From Parietaria judaica (lineage: Eukaryota > Streptophyta > Magnoliopsida > Rosales > Urticaceae), in contig OX940865.1 of assembly GCA_954871525.1 (NCBI GenBank), positions 21,994,420-22,058,419 of the forward strand: 64,000 nt of DNA, given 5' to 3'. The notes beneath the pieces were generated by a model that was given only the letters and a program-made list of their open reading frames with translations, did not search any database and had not been told where the DNA came from. Shown in pieces: positions 1-15,000 of the stretch; the stretch's first letter is position 1, and every line of letters starts with the position of its first letter. Made by a program: the position numbers and the translations under genes.

Positions 1-3000
1 CAATTGAAAAAATAATGATTTTAGGGCTTATACATTGGAATTTTAATATTACAAGTGTTCTCATGCAGAAATATGCAAAGATTAAATTGTTGACGAGAAA
101 TGCCAGAGGAAATGCTATAGCATTTCCTCTAGCATATCTTTATTTTACATTTTTTACAACCTTAAATTTCAAACCAATTGAAAAAATAATGATTTTAGGG
201 CTTATACATTGGAATTTTAGTATTACAAGCGTTCTCATGCAATAATATGCAAGGAATAAATTGTTGACGAGAAATGCCATATGAAATTCTATAGCATTTC
301 TATAGCATATCTTTATTTTACATTTTTTACGACCTTAAATTTCAAACCAATTGAAAAAATAATGATTTTAGGGCTTATACATTGGAATTTGAATATAACA
401 AGAGTTCTCATGCAAAAATATGCAAAGATTAAATTGTTGACGAGAAATGCCATAGGAAATGCTATAGCATTTCCTAGAGCGTTTCTTTATTTTACATTGT
501 TTACGACCAAAAATTTCGAACCAATTGAAAAAATAATAATGTTAGGGCTTATACATTGGAATTCTAATATTAAAAGCGTTCTCATGCAAAAATATGCAAG
601 GATTAAATTGTTGACGAGAAATGCCATAGGAAATGCTATAGCATTTCCTACAGCATTTCTATATTTTACATTGTTTACGACCTAAAATTTCGAACCAATT
701 GAAAAAATAATGATTTTAGGGCTTATACATTGGAATTTAAATATTACAAGCGTTCTCATGCAAAAATATGCAAGGATTAAATTGTTGACGAGAAATGCCA
801 TAGGAAATGCTATAGCATTTCCTATAGCATATCTTTATTTTACATTTTTTACAACCTTAAATTTCAAACCAATTGAAAAAATAATGATTTTAGGGCTTAT
901 ACATTGGAATTTTAATATTACAAGCGTTCTCATGCAAAAATATGCAAGGATTAAATTGTTGACGAGAAATGCCATAGGAAATGCTATAGCATTTCCTATA
1001 GCATTTCTTTATTTTACATTTTTACGACCTAAAATTTCGAACCAATTGAAAAAATAAAGATTTTAGGGCTTATACATTGGAATTTGAATATAACAAGAGT
1101 TCTCATGCAAAAATATGCACGGATTAAATTGTTGACGACAAAATGCCATAGGAAATGCTATAGCATTTCCTATAGCATTTCTTTATTTTACAGTTCTTAC
1201 AACCTTAAACTTCGAAACAATTGAAAAAATAATGATTTTAGGGCTTATACATTGGAATTTTAATATTACAAGTGTTCTCATGAAGAAATATGCAAGGATT
1301 AAATTTTTGACGAGAAATGCCAGAGGAAATGCTATAGCATTTCCTATAGCATTTCTTTATTTTACATTTTTTACAACCTTAAATTTCGAACCAATTGAAA
1401 AAATAATGACTTTAGGGCTTATACATTGGAATTTTAGTATTACAAGCGGTCTCATGCAAAAATATGCAAGGATTAAATTGTTGACGAGAAATGCCATAGG
1501 AAATGCTATAGCATTTCCTATAGCATATCTTTATTTTACATTTTTAACAACCTTAAATTTCAAACCAATTGAAAAAATAATGATTTTAGAGCTTATACAT
1601 TGGAATTTTAATATTACAAGCGCTCTCATGCAAAAATATGCAAGGATTAAATTGTTGACGAGAAATGCCATAGGAATGGCTATGGCATTTCCTCTAGCAT
1701 TTCTTTATTTTGCAGTTTTTACGACCTAAAATTTCGAACCAATTGAAAAAATAATGATTTTAGGGCTTATTCATTGGAATTTGAATATAACAAGAGTTCT
1801 CATGCAAAAATATGCAAGGATTAAATTGTTGACGAGAAATGCCATAGGAAATGCTGTAGCATTTCCTATAGCATATCTTTATTTTACATTTTTTACGACC
1901 TTAAATTTCAAACCAATTGAAAAAATAATTATTTTAGGGCTTATACATTGGAATTTGAATATAACAAGAGTTCTCATGCAAAAATATGCAAAGATTAAAT
2001 TGTTGACGAGAAATGCCATAAGAAAAGCTATAGCATTTCCTAGAGCATTTCTTTATTTTACATTGTTTACGACCTAAAATTTTGAACCAATTGAAAAAAT
2101 AATGATGTTAGGGCTTATACATTGGAATTTTAATTTTACAAGCGTTCTCACGCAAAAGAATGCAAGGATTAAATTGTTGACGAGAAATGCCATAGGAAAT
2201 GCTATAGCATTTCCTATAGCATTTTTTTTATTTTACATTGTTAACGACCTAAAATTTCGAACCAATTGAAAAAATAATGATTTTAGGGCTTATATATTGG
2301 AATTTAAATATTACAAGCGTTCTCGTGCAAAAATATGCAAGGATTAAATTGTTGACGAGAAATGCCATAGGAAATGCTATAGCATTTCCTATAGCATATC
2401 TTTATTTTACATTTTTTACAACCTTAAATTTCAAACCAATTGAAAAAATAATGATTTTAGGGCTTATACATTGCAATTTTATTATTACAAGCGTTCTCAT
2501 GCAAAAATATGCAAGGATTAAATTGTTGACGAGAAATGCCATAGGAAATTCTATAGCATTTCCTATAGCATTTCTTTATTTTACATTTTTTACGACCTAA
2601 AATTTTGAACCAATTGAAAAAATAATGATTTTAGGGCTTATTCATTGGAATTTGAATATAACAAGAGTTCTCATGCAAAAATATGCAAGGATTATATTGT
2701 TGACGAGAAATGCCATAGGAAATGCTATAGAATTTCCTAGAGCATTTCTTTATTTTACATTGTTTACGACCTAAAATTTCGAACCAATTGAAAAAATAAT
2801 GATGTTAGGGCTTATACATTGGAATTTTAATATTACAAGCGTTCTCATGCAAAAATATGCAAGTATTAAATTGTTGACGAGAAATGCCATAGGAAATGCT
2901 ATAGCATTTCCTATAGCATTTCTTTATTTTACATTGTTTACGACCTAAAATTTCGAACCAATTGAAAAAATAATGATTTTAGGGCTTATACATTTGAATT

Positions 3001-6000
3001 AAAATATTACAAGCATTCTCATGCAAAAATATGCAAGGATTAAATTGTTGACGAGAAATGCCATAGGAAATGCTATAGCATTTCCTATAGCATTTCTTTA
3101 TTTTACATTTTTTACGACCTAAAATTTTGAACCAATTGAAAAAATAATGAATTTAGGGCTTATTCGTTGGAATTTGAATATAACAAGAGTTCTCATGCAA
3201 AAATATACAAGGATTAAATTGTTGACGAGAAATGCCATAGGAAATGCTAGAATTTCCTATAGCATATCTTTATTTTACATTTTTTACAACCTTAAATTTC
3301 AAACCAATTGAAAAAATAATGATTTTAGGGCTTATACATTGGAATTTTATTATTACAAGCGTTTTCATGCAAAAATATGCAAGGATTAGATTGTTTACGA
3401 GAAATGCCATAGGAAATGCTATAGCATTTCCTATAGCATATCTTTATTTTACATTTTTTACGACCTTAAATTTCAAACCAATTGAAAAAATAATGATTTT
3501 AGGGCTTATACATTGGAATTTGAATATAACAAGAGTTCTCATGCAAAAATATGCAATGATTAAATTGTTGACGAGAAATGCCATAGGAAATGCTATAGCA
3601 TTTCCTATAGAATTTTTTTATTTATATTGTTTACGACCTAAAATTTTGAACCAATTGAAAAAATAATGATTTTAGGACTTATTCATTGGAATTTGAATAT
3701 AACAAGAGTTCTCATGCAAAAATATGCAAGGATTATATTGTTGACGAGAAATGCTATAGAATTTCCTAGAGCATTTCTTTATTTTACATTGTTTACGACC
3801 TAAAATTTCGAACCAATTGAAAAAATAATGATGTTAGGGCTTATACATTGGAATTTTAATATTACAAGCGTTCTCATGCAAAAATATGCAAGTATTAAAT
3901 TGTTGACGAGAAATGCCATAGGAAATGCTATAGCATTTCCTATAGAATTTCTTTATTTTACATGGTTTACGACCTAAAATTCGAACCAATTAAAAAAATA
4001 ATGATTTTAGGGCTTATACATTGGAATTTGAATATAACAAGAGTTCTCATGCAAAAATATGCAATGATTAAATTGTTGACGAGAAATGCCATAGGAAATG
4101 CTATAGCATTTCCTATAGCATTTTTTTATTTATATTGTTTACGACCTAAAATTTTGAACCAATTGAAAAAATAATGATTTTAGTGCTTATACATTGGAAT
4201 TTAAATATTACAAGCGTTCTCATGCAAAAATATGCAAGGATTAAATTGTTAACGAGAAATGCCATAGAAATGCTATAGCATTTCCTATAGCATATCTTTA
4301 TTTTACATTTTTTACAACCTTAAATTTCAAACCAATTGAAAAAATAATGATTTTAGGGCTTATACATTGCAATTTTAATATTACAAGCGTTCTCATGCAA
4401 AAATATGCAAGGATTAAATTGTTGACGAGAAATGCCATAGGAAATTCTATAGCATTTCCTATAGCATTTCTTTATTTTACATTTTTTACGACCTAAAATT
4501 TTAAACCAATTGAAAAAATAATGATTTTAGGGCTTATTCATTGGAATTTGAATATAACAAGAGTTCTCATGCAAAAATATGCAAGGATTAAATTGTTGAC
4601 GAGAAATACCATAGGAAATGCTATAGCATTTCCTATAGCATATCTTTATTTTACATTTTTTACGACCTTAAATTTCAAACCAATTGAAAAAATAATGATT
4701 TTAGGGCTTATACATTGGAATTTGAATATAACAAGAGTTCTCATGCAAAAATATGCAAAGATTAAATTGTTGACGAGAAATGCCATAGGAAATGCTATAG
4801 AATTTCCTAGAGCATTTCTTTATTTTACAATGTTTACGACCTAAATTTTCGAACCAATTGAAAAAATAATGATGTTAGGGCTTATACATTGGAATTTTAA
4901 TATTACAAGCGTTCTCATGCAAAAATATGCAAGTATTAAATTATTGACGAGAAATGCCATAGGAAATGCTATAGCATTTCCTATTGCATTTCTTTATTTT
5001 ACATTGTTTACAACCTAAATTTTACAACCAATTGAAAAAAATAATGGCTTTTACACATTGGAATTTCAATATTACAAGCGTTCTCATGGAAAAATTCGCA
5101 AGGATTAAATTGTTGACGAGAAATGATATAGGAAATGCTATATCATTTCCTAAAGTGTTTCTTTATTTTACATTGTTTACGACCTAAAATTTTGAACCAA
5201 TTGAAAAAATAATTATTTTAGGGCTTATAAATTGGAATTTGAATATTACAAGAGTTCTCATGCAAAAATATACAAGGAAGAAAATGTTGACGAGTAATGC
5301 CATAGGAAATGCTATAGCATTTCCTATAGAATTTCTTTATTTTACATTGTTTACAACCAAATATTTTGAACCAATAGAAAAAATAATGATTTTAGGGCTT
5401 ATACATTGGAATTTGAATATTACAAGCGTTGTCGTGCAAAAATATGCAAGGATTAAATTGTTGACGAGATATTCCTGCATTTCTTTATTTTACATTCTTT
5501 ACAACCTAAAATTTTGAACCAATTGAAAAAATAGTGATTTTAGGGCTTATACATTGGAATTTCAATATTACAAGCGTTCTCATGCAAAAATATACAAACA
5601 TTCAATTGTTGACGAGAAATGCCATACGAAATGCTATAGCATTTTCCCTAGCATTTCTTTATTTTACATTGTTTACGACCTAAAATTTTGAACCAATTGA
5701 AAAAATAATGATTTTAGGGCTTATACAATTAAATTTGAATATAACAAGAGTTCTCATGCAAAATTATGCAAGGATTAAATTGTTAACGAGAAATGCCATA
5801 GGAAATACTATAGCATTTCCTCAAGAATTTCTTTATTTTGCATTGTTTACGACCTAAAACTTTGAACCAATTGAAAAAATAATGATTTTAAGGCTTCTAC
5901 ATTGGAATTTGAATATAACAAGAGTTCTCATGCAAAAATATGCAAGGATTAAATTGTTGACGAGAAATGCCATAGGAAATGCTATAGCATTTCCTATAAC

Positions 6001-9000
6001 ATTTCTTTATTTTACATTGTTTACAACCTAAAATTTACAACCAATTGAAAAAAATAATGGCTTTGAGGCTTATACATTGTAGTTTCAATATTACAAGCGT
6101 TATCATGAAAAAATATGCAAGGATTAAATTGTTGACGAGAAATGCCATAGGAAATGCTATAGCATTTCCTAAAGCGTTTCTTTATTTTACATTGTTTACG
6201 ACCTAAAATTTTGAACAAATTGAAAAATAAATTATTTTAGGGCTTATAAATTGGAATTTGAATATAACAAGAGTTCTCATGCAAAAATATGCAAGGAAGA
6301 AAATGTCGACGAGAAATGCCATAGGAAATTCTATAGCATTTCCTATTGATGTTCTTTATTTTACATTGTTTACAACCAAAAATTTTGAACCAATAGAAAA
6401 AATAATGATTTTAGGGCAGATACATTGGAATTTGAATATTACACGCGTTGTCGTGCAAAAATATGCAAGGATTAAATTGTTGACTAGATATTCCAGTATT
6501 TCTTTATTTTACATTCTTTACAACCTAAAATTTCGAACCAATTGAAAAAAATAGTGATTTTAGAGCTTATACATTGGAATTTTAATAATACAAGCATTCT
6601 CATGCAAAAATATGCAAACATTAAATTGTTGACGAGAAATGCCATAGGAAATGCTATAGCATTTTCCATAGCATTTCTTTATTTTACATTGTTTACGACC
6701 TAAAATTTTGAACCAATTGAAAAAATAATGATTTTAGGGCTTATACAATTAAATTTGAATATAAGAAGAGTTCTCATGCAAAAATATGCAAGGATTAAAT
6801 TGTTAACGAGAAATGCCATAGGAAATACTATAGCATTTCCTCTAGCATTTCTTTATTTTACATTGTTTACGACCTAAAACTTTGAACCAATTGAAAAAAT
6901 AATGATTTTAAGGCTTCTACATTGGAATTTCAATATAACAAGAGTTCTCATGCAAAAATATGCAAGGATTAAATTGTTGACGAGAAATGCCATAAGAAAT
7001 GTTATAGCATTTCCCAAAGCATTTCTTTATTTTACATTGTTTACGACCTAAAATATCAAACCAATTGAAAAAATAAGTATTTTAGGGCTTATACATTCGA
7101 ATTTGAATATAACAAGAGTTCTCATGTAAATATATGCAAGGATTAACTTGTCGACGAGAAATGCCATACGAAATGCAATAGCATTTCCTATAGCATTTCT
7201 TTATTTTACATTGTTTACAACCTAAAATTTCGAACCAATTGAAAAAAATAATGAGTTTAGGGCTTATACATTGGAATTTTATTATTACAATCGTTCTCAT
7301 GCAAAAATATGCAAGGATTAATTTGTTGACAAGAAATGCCATAGGAAATGCTATAGCATTTTCTATAGCATTTCTTTAGTTTACATTGTTTACGACCTAA
7401 AATTTTAAACCAATTCAAAAAATAATGATTTTAGAACTTATACATTGGAATTTGAATATAACAAGAGTTCTCATGCAAAAATATGCAAGGATTAAATTGT
7501 TGACGAGAAACACCATAGAAAATGCCATAGCATTTCCTATAGCGTTTCTTTATTTTACATAGTTTACAACGTAAAATTTCAAACCAATTGAAAAAATAAT
7601 GATTTTAGGGCTTAAACATTGGAATTTAAATATTACAAGCATTCTCATGCAAAAATATGCAAGGATTAAATTGTTGACGAGAAATGCCATACGAAATGCT
7701 ATAGTATTTCCTATAGCGTTTCTTTATTTTACATTGTTTACAACCTAAAGTTTCGAACCAATTGAAAAAATAAATATTTTAGGGATTATAAATTTGAATT
7801 TGAATATAACAAGAGTTCTCATGCAAAAATATGCAAGGAATAAATTTTTGACGAGAAATGCCATAGGAAATTCTATAGCATTTCCTATACCATTATTTAC
7901 ATTATACGTTATTTACGACCTAAAGTTTCAAACCAATTGAAAAAATAATGATTTGAGGGCTTATACATTGGAATTTGAATATAACAAGAGTTCTCATGCA
8001 AAAATAAGAAAGGATTAAAATATTGACGAGAAATGCTATAGGAAATTCTATAGCATTTCCCATAGCATTTTTTTATTTTACATTGTTTACGACCTAAAAT
8101 TTCGAACCAATTGAAAAAAGAATGATTTTAGGGCTTATACATTGGAATTTTAATATTACAATCGTTCTCATGCAAAAATATGCAAGGATTAATTTGTTGA
8201 CGAGAAATGCCATAGGAAATGCTATAGCATTTCCTATAGCATTTCTTTAGTTTATATTATTTACGACCTAAAGTTTCAAACCAATTGAAAAAATAATGAT
8301 TTGAGGGCTTATACATGGAATTTGAATATAACAAGAGTTCTCATGCAAAAATATGCAAGGATTAAATTATTGACGAGAAATGCCGTAGGAAATTCTATAG
8401 CATTTCCCATAGCATTTTTTTATTTTACATTGTTTACGACCTAAAATTTTGAACCAATTGAAAAAAGAATGATTTTAGGGCTTATACATTGGAATTTTAA
8501 TATTACAATCGTTCTCATGCAAAAATATGCAAGGATTAATTTGTTTACGAGAAATGCCATAGGAAATGCTATAGGATTTCCTATAGCATTTCTTTATTTT
8601 ACATTGTTTACGATCTAAAATTTCAAACCAATTGAAAAAATAATGATTTTAGGGCTTATACATTGGAATTTGAATATAACAAGAGTTCTCATGAATAAAT
8701 ATGCAAGGATTAAATTGTTGACGAGAAATGCCATAGAAAATGCCATTGCATTTCTATAGCATTTCTTTATTTTACAGTGTTTACAACCTAAAATTTCAAA
8801 CCAATTGCAAAAATAATGATTTTAGGGCTTATACATTGGAATTTAAATATTATAAGCATTCTCATGCAAAAATATGCAAGGAGTAAATTGTTGACGAGAA
8901 ATGCCATAGGAAATGCTATAGCATTTCCCATAGCATTTCTTTATTTTACATTGTTTACAACCTAACGTTTCAAACCAATTGAAAAAATAAAGATTTTAGG

Positions 9001-12000
9001 GCTCATACATTGGAATTTGAATATAACAAGAGTTCTCAAGCAAAAATATGCAAGGATTAAACTGTTGACGAGAAATGCCAAAGGAAATGCTATAGCACTT
9101 CCCATAGCATTTCTTTATTTTACATTGTTTACAACCTAAAATTTCGAACCAATTGAAAAAATAATGATTTTAGGGCTTATACATTGGAATTTTAATATTA
9201 CAATCGTTGTAATGCAAAAATATGCAAGAATTAACTTGTTGACGAGAAATGCCATAGGAAATGCTATAGCATATCCTATAGCATTTCTTTATTATACATT
9301 GTTTACGACCTAAAATTTCAAACCAATTGAAAAAATAATGATTTTAGGGCTTATACATTGGAATTTGAATATTACAAGCGTTCTCATGCAAAAATATGCA
9401 AGGACTAAATTGTTGACGAGAAATGCCATTGGAAATGCTATAGCGTTTCTTTATTATACATTGTTTACGACCTAAATTTTCAAACCAATTGAAAAAATAA
9501 TGATTTTAGGGTTTATACATTGGAATTAAAATATAACAAGAGTTCTCATGCAAAAATATGCAAGGATTAAATTGTTGACGAGAAATGCCATAGAAAATGC
9601 TATAGCATTTCCAATAGCATTTCTTTATTTTACAATGTTTACAACCTAAAATTTCAAACCAATTGAAAAAATAACGGTTTTAGGGCTTATACAATGGATT
9701 TTCAGTATAACAAGCGTTCTCATGCAAAAATATGCACGGATGAAATTGTTGACGAGAAATGCCATAGGAAATGCTATAGCATTTCCTATAGAATATTTTT
9801 ATTTTACATTGTTTACAACCTAAAATTTTGAACCAATTGAAAAAATAATGATTTTAGGGTTTATACATTGGAATTTGAATATTACAAACGTTCTCATGCA
9901 AAAATATGCAAGGATTAAATTGTTGACGATAAATTTCATAGGAAATGCTATAGCATTTCCTATAGAATTTCTTTATTTTACTTTGTTTACGACCTAAAGT
10001 TTTTAACCAATTGAAAAAATAATGACTTCAAGGCTTATACATTGGAATTTGAATATAAGAGAGTTCTCATGCAAAAATATGCAAGGATTAAATCGTTGAC
10101 GAGAAATTCATTTCCTATAGAATTTCTTTATTTTACATTGTTTACAACCTAAAATTTTGAACCAATTGAAAAAATAATGATTTTAGGGCTTATATATTGG
10201 AATTTTAATATTACAAGCGTTCTAATGTAAAAATATGCAAGGATTAAATTGTTGACGAGGAATGTCATAGGAAATGCTATAGCATTTCCTATAGCATTTC
10301 TTTATTTTACATTGTTTACGGCGTAAAATTTCGAACCAAAAAAAAAGTAGTGATTTTAGGGCTTATACATTGGAATTTGAATATAACAAGAGTTCTCCTG
10401 CAAAAACATGCAAGGATTAAATGTTGACGAGAAATGCCATAGGAAATGCTGCAGCATTTCCTATAGCATTTCTTAATTTTATATTTTTTACAACCTAAAA
10501 TTTCGAACTAATTGAAAAAACAATGATTTTAGGGCTTATACATTGGAATTTTAATATTACAAGTGTTCTCATGAAAAAATATGCAAGGATTAAATTATTC
10601 ACGAGAAATGCCATATGAGCATTTCCTATAGCATTTCTTTATTTTATATTGTTTACGTCCTAAAACTTCGAACCAATTGAAAAAATAATGATTTTAGGGC
10701 TTATTCATTTGAATTTGAATATAACAAGAGTACTCATGCAAAAATATGCAAGGATTAAATTGTTGACGAGAAATGCCATAGGAAATGCTATAGCATTTCC
10801 TAAAACATTTCTTTATTATACATTGTTTACAACCTAAATTTTCGAACCAATTGAAAAAATAATGATTTTAGGGCTTATACATTGGAATTTTAATATTACA
10901 AGCGTTCTCATGCAAAAATATGCAAGGATTAAATTGTTGACGAGAAATGCCATAGGAAATGCTATATCATTTCCTATAGCATTTCTTTAGTTTACATTGT
11001 TTACAACCTAAAATTTCGAACCAATTGAAAAAATAATTATTTTAGGACTTATACATTGGAATTTTAATATTACAAGCGTTCTCATGCAAAAATATGCAAG
11101 GATTAAATTGTTGACGAGGAATGTCATAGGAAATGCTATAGCATTTCCTATAGCATTTCTTTATTTTACATTGTTTTAGCCTAAAATTTCAAACCAATTG
11201 AAAAAATAATGATTTTAGGGCTTATACATATGAATTTTAATATTACAATCGTTCTCATGCAAAAATATGCAAGGATTAAATTGTTGACGAGAAATGCCAT
11301 AGGAAATGCTATAGCATTTACTATAACTTTTCTTTATTTTACATTATTTACGACCTAAAATTTCAAACCAATTGAAAAAATAATGATTTTAGGGCTTATA
11401 CATTGAAATTTTAATATTACAATCGTTCTCATGCAAAAATATGCAAGGATAACTTGTTGACGAGAAATGCCATAGCATTTCCTATAGCATTTCTTTATTT
11501 TACATTGTTTATGACCTAAAATTTCAAACCAAGTGAAAAAATAATGATTTTAGGGCTTATACATTGGAATTTTAATATTACAAGCGTTCCCATAGCATAT
11601 CTTTAGCATTTCCTATAGCATATCTTTATTTTACAGTTTTTAGAACCTTAAATTTCGAACCAATTGAAAAAATAATGATTTTAGGGCTTATACATTGGAA
11701 ATTTAATATTACAAGCGGTCTCATGCAAAAATATGCAAGGATTAAATTGTTGACGAGAAATGCCATAAGAAATGCTATAGCATTTCCTATAGAATTTCTT
11801 TATTTTACATAGTTTACGACCTAAAATTTCGAACTAATTGAAAAAATAATGATTTAAGGGCTTATACATTGGAATTTGAATATAATAAGAGTTCTCATGC
11901 AAAAATATGCAAGGATTAAATTGTTGACGAGAAATGCCATAAGAAATGCTATAGCATTTCATATAGCATTTCTTTATTTTACATTATTTACAACCTAAAA

Positions 12001-15000
12001 TTTCGAACCAATTCAAAAAGTAATGATTTTAGGGCTTATACATTGAAATTTGAATATGACAAGAATTCTCATGCAAAAATATGCAAGGATTAAATTGTTG
12101 ACGAGAAATGCCATTGGAAATGCTAGCATTTTGAATAGCATTTCTTTATTTTACATTGTTTACAAACTGAGATTTCGAACCAATTGAAAAAATAATGATT
12201 TTAGGGCTTATACATTGGAATTTTAATATTACAAGCGTTCACATGCAAAAATATGCAGGGATTAAATTGTTGACGAGAAATGCCATAGGAAATGCTAGCA
12301 TTTCATATAGCATTTCTTTATTTTACATAGTTTAAAACCTAAAATTTCAAACCAATTCAAAAAATAATGATTGAAGGACTTACACATTGGAATTTGAATA
12401 TAACAAGAGTTCTAATGCAAAAATATGCAAGGATTAAATTGTTGACGAGAAATGCCATAGGAAATGCTATAGCCTTTCCTATAGCATTTCTTTAGTTTAC
12501 ATTGCTTACAACCTAAAATTTGAAACCAATTTAAAAAATAATGATTTTAGGGCTTATACAATGAAATTTGACTATGACAAGAATTCTCATGCAAAAATAT
12601 GCAAGGATTAAATTGTTGACGAGAAATGCCATAGGAAATGCTAGCATTTTTAACAGCATTTCTTTATTTTACATTGGTTACAACCTAAGATTTCGAACCA
12701 ATTGAAAAAATAATGATTTTAGGGCTTATACATTGGAATTTTAATATTACAAGCGTTCTCATGCAAAAATATGCAAGGATTAAATTGTTGAGGAGAAATG
12801 CCATAAGAAATGCTATAGCATTTCCTATAGAATTTCTTTATTTTACATTGTTTACGACCTAAAATTTAAAACCAATTGAAAAAATAATGATTTTAGGGCT
12901 TATACATTGGAATTTGAATATAACAAGAGTTCTCATGCAAAAAGATGCAAGGATTAAATTGTTAATGAGAAATTCCATAGCATTTCATATAGCATTTCTT
13001 TATTTTACATTTTTTACAACCTAAAATTTCGAACCAATTGAAATAATAATTATTTTAAGGCTCATACATTAGAACTTTAATATTACAAGCGTTCTCATGC
13101 AAAAATACACAAGGATTAAATTGTTGACGAGAAATGTCATAGGAAATGCTTTACATTGTTCACAACCTAAAATTATGAACCAATTGAAAAAATAATGATT
13201 TAGGGCTTATACATTGGAATTTTAATTTTACAAGCGTTCTCATGCAAAAATATGCAAAGATTAAATTGTTGACGAGTAATGCCATTGGAAATGCTATAGC
13301 ATTTCATATAGCATTTCTTAATTTTACATTGTTTACAACCTAAAATTTTGAACCAATTGAAAAAATAATTATTTTAGGGCTTATACATTGTAATTTTAAT
13401 AATAAAAGCGTTCTTATGAAAAAATATGCAAGGATTAAATTGTTGACGACAAATGCCATAGGAAATTCTATAGCATTTCCTATAACATTTCTTTATTTTA
13501 CATTGTTTAGAACCTAAAATTTCAAACCAATTGAAAAAATACTGATTTTAGGGCTTATACATTGGAATTTTAATATTACAAGCGTTCTCATGCAAAAATA
13601 TGCAAGGATAAAATTGTTGAGGAGAAATGCCATAGGAAATGCTATACCATTTCTTTATTTTACATTGTTTACGACCTAAAATTTTGAACCGATTGAAAAA
13701 ATAATGATTTTAGGGCTTATACATTGGAATTTGAAAATAACAAGAGTTCTCATGCAAAAATATGCAAGGATTAAATTGTTTATGAGAAATTCCATAGCAT
13801 TTCCTATAGCATTTCTTTATTTTACATTTTTTACAACCTAAAATTTCGAACCAATTGAAAAAATAATTATTTTAAGGCTCATACATTAGAAATTTAATAT
13901 TACAAGCGTTCTTAGGCAAAAATATGCAAGGATTAAATTGTTGACGAGAAATGCCATAGGAACTGCTATAGCATTTCCGATAGCATTTCTTTATTTGACA
14001 TTGTTTACGACCTAAAATTTTGAACCAATTGAAAAAATAATGATTTTAGGGCTAATACATTTGAATTTGAATATAACAAGAGTTCTCATGCAAAAATACG
14101 CAAGGATTAAATTGTTGACGAGAAATGCCATAGGAAATGCTTTACATTGTTTACAACCTAAAATTATGAACCAACTGAAAAAATAATGATTTTAGGGCTT
14201 ATACAATAGAATTTTAATTTTACAAGCGTTCTCATGCAAAAATATGCAAAGATTAAATTGTTGACGAGTAATGCCATTGGAAATGCTATAGCATTTCACA
14301 TAGAAATTCTTTATTTTACATTGTTTACAACCTAAAATTTTGAACCAATTGAAAAAATAATGATTTTAGGGCTTATACATTGGAATTTTAATATTAAAAG
14401 CGTTCTCATGAAAAAATATGCAAGGATTAAATTATTGACGACAAATGCCATAGGAAATTCTATAGCATTTCATATAGCATTTCTTTATTTTACATTGTTT
14501 AGAACCTAAAATTTCGAACCAATTGAAAAAAATAATGATTTTAGGGCTTATACATTGAAATTTGACTATGACAAGAATTCTCATGCAAAAATATGCAAGG
14601 ATTAAATTGTTGACGAGAAATGCCATAGGAAATGCTAGCATTTTGAATAGCATTTCTTTATTTTACATTGTTTACAACCTAAGATTTCGAACCAATTGAA
14701 AAAATAATTATTTTAGGGCTTATACATTGGAATTTTAATATTACAAGCGTTCTCATGCAGAAATATGCAAGGATAAAATGGTTGAGGAGAAATGCCATAG
14801 GAAATGCTATAGCATTTCTTTATTTTACATTGTTTACGACCTAAAATTTTGAACCAATTGAAAAAATAATGATTTTAGGGCTTATACATTGGAATTTGAA
14901 TATAACAAGAGTTCTCATGCAAAAATATGCAAGGATTAAATTGTTAATGAGAAATTTCATAGCATTTCCTATAGCATTTCTTTATTTTACGGTTTTTACA

